Shown: positions 47,835 to 60,853 of the stretch, in pieces
Position numbering within the stretch: position 1 is the stretch's first letter
How the letters are laid out: every line of letters starts with the position of its first letter
From: Sinohyriopsis cumingii
Taxonomy: Eukaryota > Mollusca > Bivalvia > Unionida > Unionidae
Reading direction: 5' to 3'
Length of the DNA: 64,000 nt
Assembly (NCBI GenBank): GCA_028554795.2
Contig: JAPYKE020000271.1
Location: 1 to 64,000, forward strand
Translations under genes and position numbers: made by a program
Notes under the pieces: model-generated
Told to the model about the DNA's origin: nothing
Databases searched by the model: none
The model's input: only the letters and a program-made list of their open reading frames with translations

Positions 47835-50800
47835 GCATTACCTATACCTCAATCACTTCATGAAGTAACATCGTAATGATTTAAATTTACTGCTACTTTG
47901 CACCTAACCAATAATAAATAAACTAAAGAACTAACAATATCTCGAACACTAAAAATGGTACCTGACAATCAAGTACAACCAATACAATTGGAAACTGCAA
48001 CAACCTCGACATCCATGGGGACACGGATTATACCACTCACATGCCCTCGTTTCAGCCATTAAAAATAAGGCAAAATAATCCTTGCACAACCTCAAACTAA
48101 TAGAAAAGACACCTTAAAGTACAACAAAACAGGGAAGATTAATATGCTATGCAATGTGAAATAGGATTCATCAGTAATGATAGCTAAAATGATACCAATA
48201 CAAACTAATTACACAATTTAATATCAGCATATTCTGATGCTGATTTAACAAGCATATTAGTACAGGTCTGTACTGTGGAGACAAAATTAATCGTTGTCAA
48301 CATTTTCATGGGGTATGATAGTAAGCACAAGATGGTATTGCTTCACAGCAACCTAAACCTAACCTTAACCCTGACTGAAAAACCAGAAACGTTGGAGAAT
48401 AAGTTATCGGAAACAGCACTGTTGGCCACATGGTACATTTTGATGTTGATTGGACACACCATTTAACACTACTCTGTACTGGGATGTCAGCATTTAAGTT
48501 GCTTCGGGCACTTCATCAGGTATGATCGTTATTATTATATAGATTCACTACGTCAGAGCACCCGAACCCTAATATAACTTTTAAAATGTCAAGGTAACAA
48601 TCTTATTAATGGCAATTGTAACCCTAAACCAAGGTCAATTAAGGAATATACAGTAGCATTCGTTCTGATGAACATAACTGTTGGTCACATGATACATTCT
48701 AACGCTGATTAGCCTGGACTCTTGCTGTACACGAACTTTCAACAGGAAGAAAACTACTGTAAACTATAGCTAGACAAACTAAGGTGTGAGAAAGGAAATA
48801 CACGTGTTGATTACGGAATATTACAGACCAGGTGGCACTTAGTGAGAAGTGTCAACAGAAGATCTTTCCATCCAGGGTATATATATATAAACTCACTTTC
48901 ACAAATCTGCATATATATTGTACAGATTTCTTAATCTTGTAAATTACAAGTGTGCATTATATTCGGTGCATATTTGAAATGTTTACTTGAATTTGTAGAT
49001 CCATTACGTGGTAAAGAAACAAGATAAAGCAACCAAAATCCTGCAAATTTGAAGACTGAGGTTGGTAAGTTCAGTTAATTTATCAAAGGTGTAATATTGT
49101 TTGCCAGTGGTTTCTTTTCTAGAGACTTGATGTACTGATGAATGTATGTGGACAGAATGGCAGAAGTGCACATTATTATGCAGAAACCATCCAATAAATC
49201 AAACGGATCAAACTAAAGAACCGCATCGAAGTGTATTCCTGCAGACGAGTCAACTTGTGCAAATCAAGATCTTAAACCAAACTCAATGTGCCAACACCAA
49301 TCTACAAATAATCACCTGACATATATACTTCATGATGTGGGTAACTGACAACCGATTAATCTTTAACTTAATTGATACATTCCCATTATAGGAAAACAAA
49401 ACAACTTTTAACAGTCTGCAGTCACATCCCAGGGAAAGAGTTGGAAACATCGTACATCCAGTACAATATTTACGCAGACACAAAGCAACTTAAATTTATG
49501 ATACAACATGAACGGTAACTTACATCTTCCTGAAGGTAAGTATGGTAAATAGAAAAGGAAATTCTAGGAGCATGCTTCACAAGCTAGGAGAAATCTTGGA
49601 CACCTTGTACAACTCAACGAAATAGGAAGATACATCATCTCTAACCCCAAGAAAACCTGATAGGTCTTTACTTCTAGCCCTAGAGGAGGAGATCCTGTAC
49701 AAACATGACACAACTTTTCACGGAAATAAGCACGAGTGTTAGAATATTATGGGAAATCTGCAGCATACTCTCATCCAATGCAAGAGAAATACATCAACAG
49801 TTCTCGTAAAATGGACTGATGTCTCAATGGTAAAGTGTGGCGGTGATTTGAGAAAGATTAGGACTAGTCTGTACTAAGAGGACATCCTTCAATCTGCGTT
49901 AGCCGCCTTATGAGGAAAGATCGTTTTCATAAGTTATATTTACTAATTCATTGCTCCCTACAATTAACACTAATCCTAACCAAAACTCGAATCCTAATCA
50001 TACCCATTTAACCATAATGATACAAGAGCAATGCAGTAGACCTCAGCATATATTTAATCTCGAAACCAAAAATGTTGGGCACATATTCCATTTCTGATAC
50101 TAATTTGACCAATGCTTTAATCACTTAATCAGACAAGATGCTTATCATTTATATTTACAATTTTACAGCACCCTAACCGCAAAACAACCTTTAATCTTAA
50201 AGGTAACTCAAAGCCTGGACCCGGATAACACAAGACAAATAAAGTAGCATTGCCACAAATACACAGAAATGATCGCCACATGCTGCATTCTGACGCTCAT
50301 TTCACAAACATATTTGCACAAGTCTGTATTGTCAAGACAACATTTAATCGGCCTCAACAATTTCATGCGACAAGGCGGATAGCATTTAAAGTTATTGCTT
50401 CATACCAACCTAGCCAATAACAAAACTATAATTCTAACCCTAACCCTTAACACGCATAATGCAAGAGAAATTCAGCCAAAGTATTCCTCGTAGACAGAAC
50501 CGTTCGACACATGGTACATTCTGATGTTTTGATTCACTTATTAGCACTTCTCTGTACTGTGAGAACAGCATTTAAGTTGTCTCACTCACTTTATTGTCAA
50601 TATTTGCATTTACTGATTCATTGCATTCTAACCCTAAAACCTCTACACTTTTCCTAATTCTGATTTGAAACGAATACAACTACAGCAGCAGCATCTGATA
50701 CCATAAACAATGATCGCCACATAGTACATTCTGATGCTGATTTGACAAACGTATTAGCACAAGCCTGTACTGTGAGGACATCATTTAATGTGCGTCAGCC

Positions 50801-52188
50801 ATTTGATGGAGGAAAAAAATGTAACATTTAATGTTATTGCTTCATCGCACCCTAACCAAAACGACAATCGAAACCCTAACCCTTCATCCGGATGAGAGAA
50901 GAGCAATACAGCAGAATTCAGCATTTTATTTCTCATATACAAAACTGTTGGCCACATGGTACATTCTGATGCTATTTCGACAAAGTTATTAGCACTAGCC
51001 TGTACTATGGGAACCGCATTTAATTTACGTCAATCACTTCATGAGGCAAGAGGCTTATTATTTATGCTTATTGTTTCATTGTACTCTAACCCTAACCTAA
51101 CTGCTAACCTTAACGCAAACTCTAACCCTAGAACCGGATGAGACGAGACATGTTGCGTTGTTTCCCCCGCATAAACAGAACTGCTTGCCACATGGTACAT
51201 ATATTGATGCTGATTTATCAAACATTAATACAAGTATGTACTGTTGGGACAGCATTAGTCGGCGTCAAATATTTGATGCGGTAAGACAATAAACATTGAA
51301 AGTACTTTCTGCATCGCAGCCTAACCCCAACTCTAAGCCTTAATCTGAATGAAAGAAGAGAAACGTAGCAGAATTATTTATTGCAAAACAAAACTGTTGG
51401 CCACATGGTACAGTCTGCTGCTGATGTGACACCTATTAGCACTAGTCTGTACTGTGAGGACAGCATTTAAGTTGCGTCAAGCACTTCATCAGTTAAGCTC
51501 GTTATTAGTTATATCAACTGCTTCAGTGTACCCTAACCCAAACATAACTCCTAACCCTTAGAAATAACACTACCCCTGACGGCAATTCTAACCTTAAAGC
51601 CAGATCACATAGAACAAATAAAGCAGCATTTATTTACGGTTATAAATGTTAACCACATGGTACATGCTGCTGCTGAGATGACAAACTTGTCAGAACTAGT
51701 ATGTACTGTGAGGACTGCCTTAAATAAGTGTCAATGACATCACGAGGTAAGATCCTTATCATCATTTACATTTACTGTTTCATTGCAGCCTAACCCTAAC
51801 CCAATCCCTGACACGAACCATAACGCTAACCGTAAACTCGGATGACACGAGAAAACTACAGCAGCATTTGCTCCTATAAAGAGAAATGTTCGCTACATGG
51901 TACATTCTGATGCTGATTTGACGAACATATTAGCACAAGTCTGTACCGTGAGGACAACATTTTATTTACGCCAATCGGTTCATGAGGTAAGATTGTTAGC
52001 ATTTAAAGTTCTTTCTTCCGCGCAACCTAACCCTAACCATAACTCGGATTCGAACTCTAACGCTTAATCGTGATAACAGAAGAGGAAATACAGCAGACTT
52101 ATTTCTCGTAAACTGAACTGTTGGCCACATGGTACACTCTAATGCTGCTTTGACACACTTAATAACACTAGTCTGCATTGTGAGGACA
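47835..52188 (+). repeat. Macrosatellite unit 12 (4354 bp, mosaic)
   Basis: It has the AATT loss near 48215 that otherwise marks the deletion-type units 10, 11 and 14. It retains the 47 bp (48429-48475). It then carries the alleles of units 13 and 15: ATTAATGGC near 48606, and CTTTAACTTAATT near 49363 (shared with 15). A private change is TACAGTCTGC near 51409. Confidence 0.97.
48716..49822 (+). other. Core spacer of unit 12
   Basis: CTTTAACTTAATT allele shared with unit 15. No gene seen. Confidence 0.8.
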
Positions 52189-55100
52189 GCATTACCTATA
52201 CCTCAATCACTTCATGAAGTAACATCGTAATGATTTAAATTTACTGCTACTTTGCACCTAACCAATAATAAATAAACTAAAGAACTAACAATATCTCGAA
52301 CACTAAAAATGGTACCTGACAATCAAGTACAACCAATACAATTGGAAACTGCAACAACCTCGACATCCATGGGGACACGGATTATACCACTCACATGCCC
52401 TCGTTTCAGCCATTAAAAATAAGGCAAAATAATCCTTGCACAACCTCAAACTAATAGAAAAGACACCTTAAAGTACAACAAAACAGGGAAGATTAATATG
52501 CTATGCAATGTGAAATAGGATTCATCAGTAATGATAGCTAAAATGATACCAATACAAACTAATTACACAATTAATTTAATATCAGCATATTCTGATGCTG
52601 ATTTAACAAGCATATTAGTACAGGTCTGTACTGTGGAGACAAAATTAATCGTTGTCAACATTTTCATGGGGTATGATAGTAAGCACAAGATGGTATTGCT
52701 TCACAGCAACCTAAACCTAACCTTAACCCTGACTGAAAAACCAGAAACGTTGGAGAATAAGTTATCGGAAACAGCACTGTTGGCCACATGGTACATTTTG
52801 ATGTTGATTGGACACACCATTTAACACTACTCTGTACTGGGATGTCAGCATTTAAGTTGCTTCGGGCACTTCATCAGGTATGATCGTTATTATTATATAG
52901 ATTCACTACGTCAGAGCACCCGAACCCTAATATAACTTTTAAAATGTCAAGGTAACAATCTTATTAATGGCAATTGTAACCCTAAACCAAGGTCAATTAA
53001 GGAATATACAGTAGCATTCGTTCTGATGAACATAACTGTTGGTCACATGATACATTCTAACGCTGATTAGCCTGGACTCTTGCTGTACACGAACTTTCAA
53101 CAGGAAGAAAACTACTGTAAACTATAGCTAGACAAACTAAGGTGTGAGAAAGGAAATACACGTGTTGATTACGGAATATTACAGACCAGGTGGCACTTAG
53201 TGAGAAGTGTCAACAGAAGATCTTTCCATCCAGGGTATATATATATAAACTCACTTTCACAAATCTGCATATATATTGTACAGATTTCTTAATCTTGTAA
53301 ATTACAAGTGTGCATTATATTCGGTGCATATTTGAAATGTTTACTTGAATTTGTAGATCCATTACGTGGTAAAGAAACAAGATAAAGCAACCAAAATCCT
53401 GCAAATTTGAAGACTGAGGTTGGTAAGTTCAGTTAATTTATCAAAGGTGTAATATTGTTTGCCAGTGGTTTCTTTTCTAGAGACTTGATGTACTGATGAA
53501 TGTATGTGGACAGAATGGCAGAAGTGCACATTATTATGCAGAAACCATCCAATAAATCAAACGGATCAAACTAAAGAACCGCATCGAAGTGTATTCCTGC
53601 AGACGAGTCAACTTGTGCAAATCAAGATCTTAAACCAAACTCAATGTGCCAACACCAATCTACAAATAATCACCTGACATATATACTTCATGATGTGGGT
53701 AACTGACAACCGATTAATCTTTAATTTAATTGATACATTCCCATTATAGGAAAACAAAACAACTTTTAACAGTCTGCAGTCACATCCCAGGGAAAGAGTT
53801 GGAAACATCGTACATCCAGTACAATATTTACGCAGACACAAAGCAACTTAAATTTATGATACAACATGAACGGTAACTTACATCTTCCTGAAGGTAAGTA
53901 TGGTAAATAGAAAAGGAAATTCTAGGAGCATGCTTCACAAGCTAGGAGAAATCTTGGACACCTTGTACAACTCAACGAAATAGGAAGATACATCATCTCT
54001 AACCCCAAGAAAACCTGATAGGTCTTTACTTCTAGCCCTAGAGGAGGAGATCCTGTACAAACATGACACAACTTTTCACGGAAATAAGCACGAGTGTTAG
54101 AATATTATGGGAAATCTGCAGCATACTCTCATCCAATGCAAGAGAAATACATCAACAGTTCTCGTAAAATGGACTGATGTCTCAATGGTAAAGTGTGGCG
54201 GTGATTTGAGAAAGATTAGGACTAGTCTGTACTAAGAGGACATCCTTCAATCTGCGTTAGCCGCCTTATGAGGAAAGATCGTTTTCATAAGTTATATTTA
54301 CTAATTCGTTGCTCCCTACAATTAACACTAATCCTAACCAAAACTCGAATCCTAATCATACCCATTTAACCATAATGATACAAGAGCAATGCAGTAGACC
54401 TCAGCATATATTTAATCTCGAAACCAAAAATGTTGGGCACATATTCCATTTCTGATACTAATTTGACCAATGCTTTAATCACTTAATCAGACAAGATGCT
54501 TATCATTTATATTTACAATTTTACAGCACCCTAACCGCAAAACAACCTTTAATCTTAAAGGTAACTCAAAGCCTGGACCCGGATAACACAAGACAAATAA
54601 AGTAGCATTGCCACAAATACACAGAAATGATCGCCACATGCTGCATTCTGACGCTCATTTCACAAACATATTTGCACAAGTCTGTATTGTCAAGACAACA
54701 TTTAATCGGCCTCAACAATTTCATGCGACAAGGCGGATAGCATTTAAAGTTATTGCTTCATACCAACCTAGCCAATAACAAAACTATAATTCTAACCCTA
54801 ACCCTTAACACGCATAATGCAAGAGAAATTCAGCCAAAGTATTCCTCGTAGACAGAACCGTTCGACACATGGTACATTCTGATGTTTTGATTCACTTATT
54901 AGCACTTCTCTGTACTGTGAGAACAGCATTTAAGTTGTCTCACTCACTTTATTGTCAATATTTGCATTTACTGATTCATTGCATTCTAACCCTAAAACCT
55001 CTACACTTTTCCTAATTCTGATTTGAAACGAATACAACTACAGCAGCAGCATCTGATACCATAAACAATGATCGCCACATAGTACATTCTGATGCTGATT

Positions 55101-56546
55101 TGACAAACGTATTAGCACAAGCCTGTACTGTGAGGACATCATTTAATGTGCGTCAGCCATTTGATGGAGGAAAAAAATGTAACATTTAATGTTATTGCTT
55201 CATCGCACCCTAACCAAAACGACAATCGAAACCCTAACCCTTCATCCGGATGAGAGAAGAGCAATACAGCAGAATTCAGCATTTTATTTCTCATATACAA
55301 AACTGTTGGCCACATGGTACATTCTGATGCTATTTCGACAAAGTTATTAGCACTAGCCTGTACTATGGGAACCGCATTTAATTTACGTCAATCACTTCAT
55401 GAGGCAAGAGGCTTATTATTTATGCTTATTGTTTCATTGTACTCTAACCCTAACCTAACTGCTAACCTTAACGCAAACTCTAACCCTAGAACCGGATGAG
55501 ACGAGACATGTTGCGTTGTTTCCCCCGCATAAACAGAACTGCTTGCCACATGGTACATATATTGATGCTGATTTATCAAACATTAATACAAGTATGTACT
55601 GTTGGGACAGCATTAGTCGGCGTCAAATATTTGATGCGGTAAGACAATAAACATTGAAAGTACTTTCTGCATCGCAGCCTAACCCCAACTCTAAGCCTTA
55701 ATCTGAATGAAAGAAGAGAAACGTAGCAGAATTATTTATTGCAAAACAAAACTGTTGGCCACATGGTACATTCTGCTGCTGATGTGACACCTATTAGCAC
55801 TAGTCTGTACTGTGAGGACAGCATTTAAGTTGCGTCAAGCACTTCATCAGTTAAGCTCGTTATTAGTTATATCAACTGCTTCAGTGTACCCTAACCCAAA
55901 CATAACTCCTAACCCTTAGAAATAACACTACCCCTGACGGCAATTCTAACCTTAAAGCCAGATCACATAGAACAAATAAAGCAGCATTTATTTACGGTTA
56001 TAAATGTTAACCACATGGTACATGCTGCTGCTGAGATGACAAACTTGTCAGAACTAGTATGTACTGTGAGGACTGCCTTAAATAAGTGTCAATGACATCA
56101 CGAGGTAAGATCCTTATCATCATTTACATTTACTGTTTCATTGCAGCCTAACCCTAACCCAATCCCTGACACGAACCATAACGCTAACCGTAAACTCGGA
56201 TGACACGAGAAAACTACAGCAGCATTTGCTCCTATACAGAGAAATGTTCGCTACATGGTACATTCTGATGCTGATTTGACGAACATATTAGCACAAGTCT
56301 GTACCGTGAGGACAACATTTTATTTACGCCAATCGGTTCATGAGGTAAGATTGTTAGCATTTAAAGTTCTTTCTTCCGCGCAACCTAACCCTAACCATAA
56401 CTCGGATTCGAACTCTAACGCTTAATCGTGATAACAGAAGAGGAAATACAGCAGACTTATTTCTCGTAAACTGAACTGTTGGCCACATGGTACACTCTAA
56501 TGCTGCTTTGACACACTTAATAACACTAGTCTGCATTGTGAGGACA
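52189..56546 (+). repeat. Macrosatellite unit 13 (4358 bp)
   Basis: Full length, with TTATCGG, ATTAATGGC, AAAATGGAC, CCAAAGTATT and GCGTTGTTTCCC. Private changes are ATTCGTTGCTC near 54305 and CTATACAGAG near 56232. Confidence 0.97.
53074..54180 (+). other. Core spacer of unit 13
   Basis: (TA)6 and the common CTTTAATTTAATT allele. No gene seen. Confidence 0.8.
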
Positions 56547-59500
56547 GCATTACCTATACCTCAATCACTTAATGAAGTAACATCGTAATGATTTAAATGT
56601 ACTGCTACTTTGCACCTAACCAATAATAAATAAACTAAAGAACTAACAATATCTCGAACACTAAAAATGGTACCTGACAATCAAGTACAACCAATACAAT
56701 TGGAAACTGCAACAACCTCGACATCCATGGGGACACGGATTATACCACTCACATGCCCTCGTTTCAGCCATTAAAAATAAGGCAAAATAATCCTTGCACA
56801 ACCTCAAACTAATAGAAAAGACACCTTAAAGTACAACAAAACAGGGAAGATTAATATGCTATGCAATGTGAAATAGGATTCATCAGTAATGATAGCTAAA
56901 ATGATACCAATACAAACTAATTACACAATTTAATATCAGCATATTCTGATGCTGATTTAACAAGCATATTAGTACAGGTCTGTACTGTGGAGACAAAATT
57001 AATCGTTGTCAACATTTTCATGGGGTATGATAGTAAGCACAAGATGGTATTGCTTCACAGCAACCTAAACCTAACCTTAACCCTGACTGAAAAACCAGAA
57101 ACGTTGGAGAATAAGTTATCGGAAACAGCACTGTTGGCCACATGGTACATGTCAGCATTTAAGTTGCTTCGGGCACTTCATCAGGTATGATCGTTATTAC
57201 TATGTAGATTCACTACGTCAGAGCACCCGAACCCTAATATAACTTTTAAAATGTCAAGGTAACAATCTTATTAACGGCAATTGTAACCCTAAACCAAGGT
57301 CAATTAAGGAATATACAGTAGCATTCGTTCTGATGAACATAACTGTTGGTCACATGATACATTCTAACGCTGATTAGCCTGGACTCTTGCTGTACACGAA
57401 CTTTCAACAGGAAGAAAACTACTGTAAACTATAGCTAGACAAACTAAGGTGTGAGAAAGGAAATACACGTGTTGATTACGGAATATTACAGACCAGGTGG
57501 CACTTAGTGAGAAGTGTCAACAGAAGATCTTTCCATCCAGGGTATATATATATAAACTCACTTTCACAAATCTGCATATATATTGTACAGATTTCTTAAT
57601 CTTGTAAATTACAAGTGTGCATTATATTCGGTGCATATTTGAAATGTTTACTTGAATTTGTAGATCCATTACGTGGTAAAGAAACAAGATAAAGCAACCA
57701 AAATCCTGCAAATTTGAAGACTGAGGTTGGTAAGTTCAGTTAATTTATCAAAGGTGTAATATTGTTTGCCAGTGGTTTCTTTTCTAGAGACTTGATGTAC
57801 TGATGAATGTATGTGGACAGAATGGCAGAAGTGCACATTATTATGCAGAAACCATCCAATAAATCAAACGGATCAAACTAAAGAACCGCATCGAAGTGTA
57901 TTCCTGCAGACGAGTCAACTTGTGCAAATCAAGATCTTAAACCAAACTCAATGTGCCAACACCAATCTACAAATAATCACCTGACATATATACTTCATGA
58001 TGTGGGTAACTGACAACCGATTAATCTTTAATTTAATTGATACATTCCCATTATAGGAAAACAAAACAACTTTTAACAGTCTGCAGTCACATCCCAGGGA
58101 AAGAGTTGGAAACATCGTACATCCAGTACAATATTTACGCAGACACAAAGCAACTTAAATTTATGATACAACATGAACGGTAACTTACATCTTCCTGAAG
58201 GTAAGTATGGTAAATAGAAAAGGAAATTCTAGGAGCATGCTTCACAAGCTAGGAGAAATCTTGGACACCTTGTACAACTCAACGAAATAGGAAGATACAT
58301 CATCTCTAACCCCAAGAAAACCTGATAGGTCTTTACTTCTAGCCCTAGAGGAGGAGATCCTGTACAAACATGACACAACTTTTCACGGAAATAAGCACGA
58401 GTGTTAGAATATTATGGGAAATCTGCAGCATACTCTCATCCAATGCAAGAGAAATACATCAACAGTTCTCGTAAAATGGACTGATGTCTCAATGGTAAAG
58501 TGTGGCGGTGATTTGAGAAAGATTAGGACTAGTCTGTACTAAGAGGACATCCTTCAATCTGCGTTAGCCGCCTTATGAGGAAAGATCGTTTTCATAAGTT
58601 ATATTTACTAATTCATTGCTCCCTACAATTAACACTAATCCTAACCAAAACTCGAATCCTAATCATACCCATTTAACCCTAATGATACAAGAGCAATGCA
58701 GTAGACCTCAGCATATATTTAATCTCGAAACCAAAAATGTTGGGCACATATTCCATTTCTGATACTAATTTGACCAATGCTTTAATCACTTAATCAGACA
58801 AGATGCTTATCATTTATATTTACAATTTTACAGCACCCTAACCGCAAAACAACCTTTAATCTTAAAGGTAACTCAAAGCCTGGACCCGGATAACACAAGA
58901 CAAATAAAGTAGCATTGCCACAAATACACAGAAATGATCGCCACATGCTGCATTCTGACGCTCATTTCACAAACATATTTGCACAAGTCTGTATTGTCAA
59001 GACAACATTTAATCGGCCTCAACAATTTCATGCGACAAGGCGGATAGCATTTAAAGTTATTGCTTCATACCAACCTAGCCAATAACAAAACTATAATTCT
59101 AACCCTAACCCTTAACACGCATAATGCAAGAGAAATTCAGCCAAAGTATTCCTCGTAGACAGAACCGTTCGACACATGGTACATTCTGATGTTTTGATTC
59201 ACTTATTAGCACTTCTCTGTACTGTGAGAACAGCATTTAAGTTGTCTCACTCACTTTATTGTCAATATTTGCATTTACTGATTCATTGCATTCTAACCCT
59301 AAAACCTCTACACTTTTCCTAATTCTGATTTGAAACGAATACAACTACAGCAGCAGCATCTGATACCATAAACAATGATCGCCACATAGTACATTCTGAT
59401 GCTGATTTGACAAACGTATTAGCACAAGCCTGTACTGTGAGGACATCATTTAATGTGCGTCAGCCATTTGATGGAGGAAAAAAATGTAACATTTAATGTT

Positions 59501-60853
59501 ATTGCTTCATCGCACCCTAACCAAAACGACAATCGAAACCCTAACCCTTCATCCGGATCAAAGAAGAGCAATACAGCAGAATTCAGCATTTTATTTCTCA
59601 TATACAAAACTGTTGGCCACATGGTACATTCTGATGCTATTTCGACAAAGTTATTAGCACTAGCCTGTACTATGGGAACCGCATTTAATTTACGTCAATC
59701 ACTTCATGAGGCAAGAGGCTTATTATTTATGCTTATTGTTTCATTGTACTCTAACCCTAACCTAACTACTAACCTTAACGCAAACTCTAACCCTAGAACC
59801 GGATGAGACGAGACATGTTGCGTTGTTTCCCCCGCATAAACAGAACTGCTTGCCACATGGTACATATATTGATGCTGATTTATCAAACATTAATACAAGT
59901 ATGTACTGTTGGGACAGCATTAGTCGGCGTCAAATATTTGATGCGGTAAGACAATAAACATTGAAAGTACTTTCTGCATCGCAGCCTAACCCCAACTCTA
60001 AGCCTTAATCTGAATGAAAGAAGAGAAACGTAGCAGAATTATTTATTGCAAAACAAAACTGTTGGCCACATGGTACATTCTGCTGCTGATGTGACACCTA
60101 TTAGCACTAGTCTGTACTGTGAGGACAGCATTTAAGTTGCGTCAAGCACTTCATCAGTTAAGCTCGTTATTAGTTATATCAACTGCTTCAGTGTACCCTA
60201 ACCCAAACATAACTCCTAACCCTTAGAAATAACACTACCCCTGACGGCAATTCTAACCTTAAAGCCAGATCACATAGAACAAATAAAGCAGCATTTATTT
60301 ACGGTTATAAATGTTAACCACATGGTACATGCTGCTGCTGAGATGACAAACTTGTCAGAACTAGTATGTACTGTGAGGACTGCCTTAAATAAGTGTCAAT
60401 GACATCACGAGGTAAGATCCTTATCATCATTTACATTTACTGTTTCATTGCAGCCTAACCCTAACCCAATCCCTGACACGAACCATAACGCTAACCGTAA
60501 ACTCGGATGACACGAGAAAACTACAGCAGCATTTGCTCCTATAAAGAGAAATGTTCGCTACATGGTACATTCTGATGCTGATTTGACGAACATATTAGCA
60601 CAAGTCTGTACCGTGAGGACAACATTTTATTTACGCCAATCGGTTCATGAGGTAAGATTGTTAGCATTTAAAGTTCTTTCTTCCGCGCAACCTAACCCTA
60701 ACCATAACTCGGATTCGAACTCTAACGCTTAATCGTGATAACAGAAGAGGAAATACAGCAGACTTATTTCTCGTAAACTGAACTGTTGGCCACATGGTAC
60801 ACTCTAATGCTGCTTTGACACACTTAATAACACTAGTCTGCATTGTGAGGACA
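56547..60853 (+). repeat. Macrosatellite unit 14 (4307 bp, 47-bp deletion type)
   Basis: It shares the AATT loss, the 47-bp deletion (junction after 57150) and TTTAACCCTAATG with units 10 and 11, from which full-length unit 13 and mosaic unit 12 separate it. Private changes include CACTTAATGAAG near 56566, AAATGTACTG near 56597, TTACTATGTAG near 57197, CCGGATCAAAG near 59551 and TAACTACTAAC near 59763. Confidence 0.97.
57381..58487 (+). other. Core spacer of unit 14
   Basis: (TA)6, CTTTAATTTAATT and no AAGCTT, unlike its deletion-type relatives 10 and 11. No gene seen. Confidence 0.8.
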
